Shown here piece by piece: positions 1 to 7,471 of a stretch of 11,728 nucleotides of DNA. Source of the stretch: Monoraphidium neglectum (lineage: Eukaryota > Chlorophyta > Chlorophyceae > Sphaeropleales > Selenastraceae); assembly GCF_000611645.1 (NCBI RefSeq), contig NW_014012701.1, positions 1 to 11,728 of the forward strand, in the 5' to 3' direction. Each line of letters begins with the position of its first letter. The stretch's first letter is position 1. The notes under the pieces are model-generated. The model saw only the letters and a program-made list of their open reading frames with translations, ran no database searches and was not told the origin of the DNA. Position numbers and translations under genes: made by a program.

Positions 1-638
1 CAACCCACCCCGAGTGCCAGGAGCGCATCGCGGCGGAGCTCGACGCACAGGGGCTGCTGTACAAGCCCGGCTGCCCCCCGCCGCGCGAGCTCGTGCTGGA
101 CGACCTCAAGCGGCTGCCTTACCTGTCGGCCAGCCTCAAGGAGGCGATGCGCATGCTGCCCGTCGTGTCCCTCATGGCCCGCGTGGCGGAGAAGACGGTC
201 AAGGTGGGGCCCTACACGGTGCCCGCGGGCACCATCGTCGCGACGCCGCTGTTCGCGATCCACAACACCAAGCACAACTGGGAGGCGCCGGAGGAGTTCC
301 GGCCCGAGCGCTGGGCGGACGTGCCTGTGGAGAACTTTGTCTACAACAGCAAGGAGGGCGAGGGCGGCGGCAAGCGCGGCATCACGTTCATGCCGTTCTC
401 GGAGGGGCCCCGCAACTGCGTCGGGCAGTCGCTGGCGAAGATGGAGGTGATGACGTTGCTGGCCAAGCTGCTGGCGTCGTTCCGCATCGAGCTGGCGCCG
501 GAGATGGGCGGGCGCGAGGGCATCCGCAAGCGCGAGAGCACGCACCTCACGCTCCAGACAGCGGGCACCAAGGGCATTCGCTGCCACCTGCACCCCAGAT
601 CAGAGGCCGTCTCCACCGCCGCCGCCGTGCTCGCCTAA
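1..638 (+). CDS. Cytochrome P450, C-terminal exon (5' end outside window)
   Basis: Haem-thiolate monooxygenase of the cytochrome P450 superfamily; the substrate cannot be told from sequence. Only the last roughly 211 residues are present, read from codon position 3 and ending in TAA at 636-638. The window opens just after the I helix, at a peptide beginning THPECQERIAAEL. Visible landmarks: K-helix ExxR (KEAMR, about 140-154), the PERW motif (FRPERW, about 298-315), and the haem loop FSEGPRNCVG whose cysteine codon is 417-419. It aligns without gaps to the complete P450 downstream (2060-6210), so the two are head-to-tail tandem paralogues. It differs from that gene by having no intron at the point corresponding to 181/182, and by a longer tail after HPRSE rich in Ser and Ala. 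The 3' part (339-542) is 97% identical to the paralogue while the rest is near 75-78%. The P450 assignment is certain. The subfamily is not; the haem loop looks CYP3/CYP4-clan-like. Confidence 0.95.
   Translation, partial: THPECQERIAAELDAQGLLYKPGCPPPRELVLDDLKRLPYLSASLKEAMRMLPVVSLMARVAEKTVKVGPYTVPAGTIVATPLFAIHNTKHNWEAPEEFRPERWADVPVENFVYNSKEGEGGGKRGITFMPFSEGPRNCVGQSLAKMEVMTLLAKLLASFRIELAPEMGGREGIRKRESTHLTLQTAGTKGIRCHLHPRSEAVSTAAAVLA
339..542 (+). repeat. High-identity tract shared with 5926-6129 (upstream copy)
   Basis: This 204-base coding segment matches 5926-6129 of the downstream P450 gene with only six differences by my count (198/204), and only one of the affected codons changes the amino acid (Gly to Ser). 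Coding sequence on either side matches at only about 75-78%. It encodes the stretch from VYNSKEGE through the haem-cysteine loop to the end of the RKREST peptide. Confidence 0.85.
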
Positions 639-1483
639 ATCGGGGCCCGCCTGATTGGCGGCGGCCCGCGCGTGCCGCGCGCGTCGCCGCGATTTGCCTG
701 TCGGCTGCAGCGGCCGAGCTCCGTCCGTCAGCAGGCCTGCGCGCTGGCTGTGTGGGCGGGGAAGCCAGCTGCTGCCACGCGGCGCCTGTGGGACAGCTGT
801 CCTTCACCTATGCGCTGTACTTCCTGGTGGGCGTCGACTTTGCCGCACCCTCTCCTCCCCCCCTCGCGGGCTGCGCCCGCAGCTTTCCCGGGCCGTGCGC
901 GCCATGCTGCGCCATGGGCGCTCTGTTGCCTTTCTTGCCTGGAGCGTGCGCACGTGCTAGCACACGTTCCACAGCCCAGCAGGCAATCGGCACCCCAGGC
1001 TGAGCGTTGCAGATGCCTCGCGGATGATTGCTGTGATGCGTCGTCACTGCGTCGCTGCGGCTGCCACCCTTCACGGGACGGCGCCCTCTGGCAGTCCATG
1101 TTGTCACTTCTGCAAGGAATTCTTACAAGGCGGGTTACTCGCAGGCATGAGGGTGTGTGCTTTTCAGCCGGAGGCGGCTGCGACACCCCTCGGACTTTTG
1201 CCATCAGATTTGAGGCTGATGGTCTTGTGATGGGCTCGCCCAGCCTGGCGGGCTGCCTGGCAGGCAGTCACCGCATTCAAGCCGTTTGCGGCCACGCTGA
1301 CTAAGAATGATAACTGTCACTTGCGAGCGTGTTTTACCCCGGAACACGTGGCACCAAGCAAAACGAACGCTCATGCGAATGCCATTGCACGCCGTCGCCG
1401 CCGCAAGGGGCCTCCTGCGAGGATCTGTGCGCACTGTGCTGCAACGCAAGCAGGTTTCGTCATCCAAGAAACAGTAACGTTTT

Positions 1484-1590
1484 GCTCTTTTAGTTCAATG
1501 GTCTCAGGAGCCTTGGATGTCACCCGCGCTCGGCGAGCCGATACCGTATTGATCAAGAAAACTCAGGTTCGATCTCCCGTTGTCTGGCAT
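1484..1590 (+). other. Degenerate tRNA-like segment with Pol III A and B boxes
   Basis: An A-box-like TAGTTCAATGG lies at 1491-1501 and a B-box-like GGTTCGATCTCC at 1566-1577. A D-arm can pair GTTC (1493-1496) with GAGC (1508-1511). A possible anticodon stem pairs CTTGG (1512-1516) with TCAAG (1553-1557), with a loop beginning ATGTCA that would show anticodon GTC (Asp) and leave an intron-like insert of about 29 bases. The T stem pairs poorly, its loop would be 8 bases, base 26 is missing, and the acceptor arms GCTCTTT and TTGTCTG do not pair. A functional tRNA gene is therefore unlikely. A decayed tRNA copy or the head of a tRNA-derived SINE fits better; chance resemblance is also possible. 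Confidence 0.3.
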
Positions 1591-1751
1591 TTGCAAATCC
1601 TGTTGTGGTTTGAGCATTGTATTACTTAGAAGGTGCTCGGAAAGCTGCGCTGTGGGGGGCGACGCATACAGCACCGGCTGGCATCTCTTCCGTGGCGCTG
1701 CGCCAGCCCGCCAGAACCTCGCCAGGCTCGAGTATCAGGTGATCGTCTGCA

Positions 1752-1759
1752 TATATGAA
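1752..1759 (+). promoter_or_regulatory. Possible TATA-like element upstream of P450 gene
   Basis: TATATGAA stands out in otherwise GC-rich DNA about 300 bases upstream of the ATG at 2060. Position and sequence are compatible with a core promoter followed by a leader of up to about 270 bases, but many green-algal promoters lack a TATA box and there is no independent support. Confidence 0.2.
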
Positions 1760-2059
1760 AGGGGCTCTGTGTCGCCCACTCGGCTGCAAAACCTTCCCGC
1801 GAGCGGCTATGGGGGCCGGGCTCATCCCCGCTTGCCAATGCAGAGGGCTCCCGGTGCTGTACATGTTTCATAAGGAGCACCAAAAATATGTCTCGGGGCA
1901 CCGCTTTTCTTGGCGTGCAAATGCGCCATGACTGCGGTGGCTCGGCCGCTCGCCCGCGTCGCCGCGACCGCCTCAGGCACAGCAGCCCCACGCATCGCAC
2001 GGGGCCCCTAAACATACCGCTCCTCTCTGTGCTCCCCCTTGAAGCCTGCGCCTGCAGCC

Positions 2060-5000
2060 ATGTCTGACGTCTTTGACGTCGCCAGCATGGCGCCTCTCCT
2101 GCGGTCCGTGGTCGCCGCGGGGCCGACGGAGACGGCAGTGCTGGTGGCCATTCTGGGAACCCTGTATATGCTCTACGTGGCGCTCACCAAGTGGGTGGTG
2201 CAGCTTATGTGCGAGCGCCGCGTGCGGACGTGTGCGTGTGTATGCACATGCCGTGAGGAGAAGGCGAGAGGGGGGTTACCCTTGATATCACAAGGCGGGG
2301 CTCCTGCAACGGGGCTTGGCCATTGCGCAGCCTGCAGTGAGGCTCAGCCAGTTTGCAGCCTGCAGGTGGGCGCAGCCATTGCGCAGCGCTTTGCGGCTGT
2401 CACACACCGCCAGACCCCGTCAGCAACAGAGTTTATAGGGGCACAGGCCCCCAGAAGCTGTGTGAAGCAACGCATGGGCTAGCTCAGCGCGTGCCAAAAA
2501 TCGCCTGACAGGCTGATTTGATGCGATGCACACCATGATGTTTAGCCGAAAAAACAGAGTCTCCCTGCAGCACTCTCAGCCCATGCAATACCATATCAAC
2601 AAAACCCAATGCACACAACCCCTTTCCCCCCTCATCCAGGGCCACCAAGCACGACCTGGATAAGGTGCCAGGGCCCTGGAAGAAGGCCTGGCCCCTGGTG
2701 GGGAACGCGCCCTCCCTGCTCAAGCCGGACTTCCACCGCCAGTTCTTGGCCTGGAACGACGAGTGAGCGGCGGCAAGCGGCTGGGGGCGGGGCGGCGGCG
2801 GGTGGCCATGGGTGCACGCACGGAGGCGGCTCGGTTCGGGCGCCGCGCCGCGCAAATAGCAGGGATGGGGCGATTGTGGGGGCCCGGCAAGCCGGCGCGG
2901 CAGCCGCGTCTCTGTCAAGCAGAAGGGACTGTACTCCCAGCCGGTTGTCATGGGCGCCCAAAGCTGTGCGCACAACTCAAGCCCGGAAACTAAGCTCAGA
3001 ACCGCTGCTCGGCAGGTTTGGTGGCATCTGCCGCATCAAGTTCTTTTGGACCGACGTGCTGCTGGTGACTGACCCGGTGGCCCTGGGCAGCATCATGGGC
3101 CGCGGGGAGGGCGCCATTGACAAGGCGTTTGAGACTTACGCCCCCATCAACAAGGTGCGAAGCAGCCAAAGCAGCAGCATGAGCAGGAGCAGGAGCGACA
3201 GCAGCAGCGTCGGCGGCAGCAGGAGCTGCCGACGGAATTTGCGGTTGCAGCGGCATCATCCATTTGGCCTGCTGCTTTGAGATGCAACAAACCTATGCTC
3301 AGATCAGGGCCGATGCACTCTGGCCCTGAATGTTGCGCCAGTTATGATGCAATCAGAGGCGGTGATATCTGAATCTGGAAAACCTGGCATGCACCCTTCC
3401 TGTGTTGCGAAACCCTTGCGCGGCATCTAACCCCCATCAACGCAGATGACGGACCCACACGGCAACCCCAACCTGCTGACCGCGCCGGCCGACGAGAAGT
3501 GGAAGGCCATCCGCAAGGGTGTGGCCGTGTCGTTCGCGTTCCAGAACATCAAGGTGGGGCGGCGGGGGAGCTCGGCAGTGGCCCCTCCAAGCATGCCATG
3601 CGCAACTGATGAGTCCCCCCCCCAGCATGAGCGGCCCTGACACCGTGCCGACCAACCAAACGCGCAGACACACCAGCCCTCTCTCTTATAGCCGCGCGCC
3701 CCTCCAACACGCTACCCTCCATACATCCCAACTCCCCTCCCCCCCCCTGCCGGTCCCCTTGCCCGGCCCCCGCTTTTACCGCGCAGAAGAAGTACCCCAT
3801 GATCCTGCAGCGCGTGAACCGCGTCATCCAGCGCGCCGGCGCGCTGGGCCCCTCCGCCTCCATCGACGTCGACCAGCTGGCGCTGCGGGTGACGCTGGAC
3901 GTCATCGGCCTGGCTGGCTTTGGGCACGACTACCAGAGCGTGGAGAAGGACGTGCCGGAGTACGACCACCTGCTGGTGCGTGGGCCCTCAGATTCTCACT
4001 GTTTCTGATGCAATCGTGCGTGTTTTACATGCTGGCCGCTTGCTCTTGATGGGCCAGGCTAGCGGCTTGAGGGCGGGATGGTGCGGTGCAGCGCTTGCGA
4101 GGTGCAACTGCGGTGAGGCGTCGGAATTGTGTGAGGAAGAGGCGGGGCTGTGAGCAAGCAGGCGTCGTGCCGAGTTTGCAAGACAGTTGGCTGCCAAAGC
4201 TGTTTGTCCTCGAGGCCGCATTGCGAGCATGGCAGAGGTGCGTGTGGGCGTCGGCACGGCCTATGCAAGCCAAATCTTGACCGCTCCCTCCACTGCGCAT
4301 CCTGCTCCCCCAGCGCGTGCTGCCGCGCTGCTTCACGGAGGTCATGCTGCGCGTGATCAACCCCCTGCGCCCTAAGTTCCCCCACTGGTTCCAGACGGGC
4401 CCCAAGGGTGAGCCCTGCATGGTGCAGGCCGCAGTTAATGCGCGCAACCCGCAGCGCTCCAGGAGGAAACAAGTTCACATGGAAGGCCGGCACGACGCTG
4501 CGCGCGCCCACGCTGCCAGGTCATCCCGCTCAGCTGATCTGGCGGTGCGCGCGCGCCGCCCTGCCCGCACCCTTCTCGTGCGCAGGCGCCGCGGCGTTCA
4601 AGGAGTTCCAGGATCAGATGCGGTTCCTGCTCAACAAGATCCGCCAGGACGGCCGCCCCGCGGAGGACGACAGCGACATCGGCGCACAGGTGGGGTGCTC
4701 CACAGGGTGATGGCTGATGACTCGTCCCACGGGGCTCCTTCCTCCATGTTGGCTTGCTCATCTGTAGGTTGCTCGGAATGGCCATTTTTGCCTCCACACA
4801 TGCCATTACCCGACAAGGTGTGGGCATGCCTCCAAATCGCCGCCCAGGTGTGGCGCGTGATGGACGAGCACCCCGACATCAGCGAGGACCGCATGCTGTC
4901 AGAGATCGGCATGCTCTTCGTGGAGGGCTTCGAGACCACCGGTGAGGCCGACTAGCAGCTGTGCTTGTCGACCGGATGCAGCGTTTGTGCTGCTCATCAG

Positions 5001-6210
5001 CAGGCTCGGCAGTGGTTGGCGGTTGGTTGCTTGACATTGCTGCTGCTGCTGCTGCTGCCGCTAGAGCTGCTGCTGCTGCCGTTGCTGCTGCTGCTGCCGT
5101 TGCTGCCGCTGCTGCCGTTGCTGCTGCTGCTGCTGCTGTCATGCATGATCAGCCCTGCACTGTGTCAGACCAAGTTGCATGGCCTGAACAGAGCAATGCA
5201 GAACCAACCGCACCCCTTGCGAAACACCTCCAAGCGCTGCCGCATGCGATCGGGACCCTATTCCTCCTTCCAGCAAACAGTAAACCAACCTTCGCCCGAC
5301 CCCGCATCCCGTACCCCCCCCCCAGGCCACACCACCAGCTGGACGCTCTTCAACATCGCAACCTGCCCGCACGCCCAGGACAAGATCGAGGCGGAGCTGG
5401 ACTCCCTGGGCCTGCTGCACAAGGAGGGGGCCGCCCCCAGGGAGCTGGACCTGGATGACCTCAAGAGGATGCCCTACCTGGCCGCCTGCGCCAAGGAGGG
5501 CATGAGGATGTTCCCCGTGGTGTCCATCATGGGCAGGTGGGGGCGCGGGCCGAGCCTGTCTTCGCGCGTGCGTTTTCAGGAGATGTTGCCTGCGCTGTTG
5601 CGCTGCGACTTGCGGGCTGGATGTGGGTTGCCACCTGCATACACGTTGAAATGCTGATCAACACCCAGGACAATCCTGCAGGCTTTCCTTTTCTGAGACC
5701 TTTACGGTGTGCCTAAACCCATGAATGCCGCCCTTGAGAGCACCCTCCCTGCCGCTCCCGCCCAACAGGATGGCCACCAAGGTGACCAAGGTCGGCCCCT
5801 ACACCGTGCCCTCTGGCACGGTCGTGGGTACCCCGCTGTTTGCCATCCAGAACACGGTCCACAACTGGGACGAGCCCCACACCTACCGCCCAGAGCGGTG
5901 GGTGGACGTGCCCATTGAGACCTGGGTCTACAACAGCAAGGAGGGCGAGAGTGGCGGCAAGCGCGGCATCACGTTCATGCCGTTCTCAGAGGGGCCCCGC
6001 AACTGCGTCGGCCAGTCGCTGGCGAAGATGGAGGTGATGACGCTGCTGGCCAAGCTGCTGGCGTCGTTCCGCATCGAGCTGGCGCCGGAGATGGGCGGGC
6101 GCGAGGGCATCCGCAAGCGGGAGAGCACGGCGATGACGCTGCAGACCACCGGCACAAAGGGCATCCGGTGCTACCTGCACCCGCGCAGCGAGCTCGTCGG
6201 GAAGCTGTGA
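2060..6210 (+). CDS. Cytochrome P450 monooxygenase, complete, ten exons
   Basis: Haem-thiolate monooxygenase, probably anchored in the endoplasmic reticulum by its N terminus; substrate unknown. Proposed exons: 2060-2190, 2640-2762, 3016-3154, 3446-3553, 3787-3975, 4314-4407, 4586-4689, 4848-4941, 5326-5536, 5769-6210. They total 1635 bases, giving 544 residues plus stop, with all phases agreeing and all introns GT-AG. Landmarks: membrane segment about residues 20-41, hinge VPGPW 53-57, C-helix WKAIR 150-154, I-helix EGFETTG 322-328, K-helix EGMR 385-388, YRPERW 437-442, haem loop FSEGPRNCVG with Cys477. Length is normal for a microsomal P450. The exon 1 end is the least certain: a donor at 2209 also keeps phase and would add six residues. 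The ATG at 2060 is chosen because it directly precedes the membrane segment and has a GCAGCC context. Glu322 matches the CYP4 covalent-haem Glu. The family appears CYP3/CYP4-clan-like, but I cannot name it. Confidence 0.93.
2319..2387 (+). repeat. 13-bp direct repeat inside intron 1
   Basis: GCCATTGCGCAGC occurs at 2319-2331 and again at 2375-2387, within the 449-base first intron of the complete P450 gene. Nearby CCTGCAG strings also recur. This is a small local duplication with no evident role. Confidence 0.5.
3141..3441 (+). repeat. 11-bp direct repeat flanking intron 3 of the P450 gene
   Basis: CCCCCATCAAC occurs at 3141-3151, near the end of exon 3 (followed by AAG and the GTGCGA donor), and again at 3431-3441, just before the acceptor GCAG of intron 3 (3155-3445). 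The copies lie at nearly equivalent distances from the two splice sites. This is the arrangement expected if the intron arose by insertion with target duplication or by tandem duplication. Confidence 0.7.
3161..3231 (+). repeat. AGC/AGG-rich imperfect trinucleotide repeat in intron 3
   Basis: An imperfect run of AGC, AGG and GGC triplets, starting just after the donor of intron 3. It stays open in frame with exon 3, so failure to splice would add a Ser/Arg-rich tail. Strong P450 homology resumes only at 3446, so it is called intronic. Confidence 0.75.
5038..5138 (+). repeat. CTG/CCG trinucleotide microsatellite in intron 8
   Basis: About 100 bases made almost entirely of CTG (GCT) triplets with interspersed CCG and TTG variants, inside the 384-base intron 8 (4942-5325) between the I-helix exon and the following exon. 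It keeps long frames open on both strands, as poly-Leu or poly-Ala, which are repeat artefacts. Triplet runs like this are common in green-algal introns and are likely to vary in length between strains. Confidence 0.9.
5926..6129 (+). repeat. High-identity tract shared with 339-542 (downstream copy)
   Basis: Partner of the tract at 339-542, offset 5587 bases, within exon 10 of the complete P450. Six differences in 204 bases, four of them silent changes and two within one Gly/Ser codon. The boundaries are sharp: upstream exon sequence and the last 80 coding bases are clearly more diverged from the paralogue. Confidence 0.85.
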
Positions 6211-7471
6211 GCGCCCGCCGTCATTAGTGCAGCCGGGGCGCCGCCACTGCCGCTGCCGCCGTGTGCGCGGCGGCTGCCGCAGCGGCCGCTCCTACGGGGA
6301 CGCCTGGCGCCTTTTGAATGAGGTGCGGCGATGGCGGTGGCCGCCCATGCACCTCAGATGATCTGGAGTACTTGAAACGCATACAGCACACGCTGCTGCA
6401 CGGCCCCAGGTAGCATGCTGCTGAAAACAAGCCGCGCTGCACAGCCGCGTGTTGCAGGCGGCCTCAACCTCAAAAGGGTCAAAGAGCTGACCGCGAGCCT
6501 GCCTTGCACCCCTGCGGTAGCAGGGGCCGTGCACCTATTCACCTCCGGGTGCCCATCCAGGCACGCGTTGAGCAAGGCGTGCCTTCTCGCAACGCCCTCA
6601 GGCCCTGCGCCAACCGCCATCTCTGCAGTGCCCCAAACACGCGGGCCTGTGCCTGTGAGCGGGTGTGGCCGCCGCGATGGCAGCCAGAACGATTTCCCCC
6701 TGCTCCTGCTCTGCAGGGTTGCACCACGTGCCTTCCGTGCGCGCTCGCATGCCTCTCAAGCTTCCATGGACACAAGGTGGCACCGTTCACCCTGTTCACA
6801 AGCGTTCTAGGCCACAGGCCCTCCTCCCCCCGAGAGAAACGGATCCTATGCACATATGAAGTGCCTTACAACCACGGCTGCCCCAGCTTAGGCAGGCTCA
6901 CCCGCCTGTGCTCCTCACTAGTGTGAGAGCTGATGCAAACACCAGCGGAACCCACATAGCATGGCTGTGCGTGTGAATGTAAGCAAGTTTAGGTCCTGTC
7001 CTGTCTTCTTGCATGGTCTTGTGACAGCTGGTCAAGCGACCATGACAAGCCTGGCATGCGAGAGCGGTGCCACCACAGCCACCTGGGGGGCTGCACTCAG
7101 CGGCTTGCGGGGCCGACCGAAGGCTATGACAGCCCGTGCATTTGCTACACGTATGCACACTCCATGCCAGAATCATCTTGTCACCACACCGTGTGGTACT
7201 TGCAGGCTGACAAGTTTGAGTGTGTCGGGTAACCCCCCGCGCCATGGGCACTCCGTCCAGCGAGTGTGCGCAGAGATCAAACTTCCGGTTAACTGAAGGT
7301 GAATTCATAACAGCGGAAGATGGTTTCAAGCGTCGATCCTTCCGCTGTCCCCCTTCCCGCCTGTTGCAAGCTCTGGTGAGGGCTTGCAGGAGATCGGCAC
7401 CCTGTTGGAAAGTACGCGTGGATTTTGTGGATATCCAATCGCTGCTGTCTTTAGCCCCTCGCATCACTCGC
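6211..7471. other. Spacer between P450 gene and coiled-coil gene
   Basis: About 1.26 kb without a convincing protein gene. The left part is presumably the P450 3' untranslated region. It contains a potential hairpin at 6255-6274 (GCCGCCG, 6-base loop, CGGCGGC) about 45 bases past the stop. A TGTAA at 6978-6982 is the first in the + orientation that I find after the stop codon. The right part is the upstream region of the gene starting at 7472; an in-frame ATG at 7244 with a GCGCC context leaves open a longer N terminus for that gene. Confidence 0.6.
6978..6982 (+). terminator. Possible TGTAA polyadenylation signal for P450 gene
   Basis: TGTAA is the dominant near-upstream polyadenylation signal in chlorophyte nuclear genes. 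This copy would give the P450 transcript a 3' untranslated region of about 770-790 bases, long but within the algal range. A single pentamer is weak evidence. Confidence 0.3.

Larger units (their letters stand above)
639..2059. other. Spacer between the two P450 genes
   Basis: About 1.4 kb with no convincing protein gene. Open frames here are GC-driven and show no domain or splice-linked continuation. The left part is presumably the 3' untranslated region of the upstream P450. I find no TGTAA, the usual green-algal polyadenylation signal, anywhere in this stretch. A short inverted repeat sits at 1252-1266 (CTGCC ... GGCAG). A tRNA-like segment lies near 1484-1590, directly followed by the 10-bp palindrome ATTTGCAAAT at 1589-1598. 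The stretch from about 1300 to 1900 is noticeably richer in A and T than the rest, and a TATA-like string at 1752-1759 could serve the downstream P450 gene. Confidence 0.6.

Noticed and set aside
14..1003. Long + strand open frame (329 codons) overlapping the first P450 exon
   Set aside because: It is out of frame with the P450 coding sequence (ExxR, PERW and haem loop lie in frame 3) and is Arg/Gly/Ala-rich, a GC shadow.
1493..1580. Functional intron-containing tRNA-Asp(GTC)
   Set aside because: Acceptor arms do not pair, the T stem is mispaired with an 8-base loop, and nucleotide 26 is missing; kept only as a degenerate tRNA-like feature.
4879..5142. Minus-strand poly-Ala frame
   Set aside because: Produced entirely by the CTG microsatellite in intron 8 and the antisense of exon 8.
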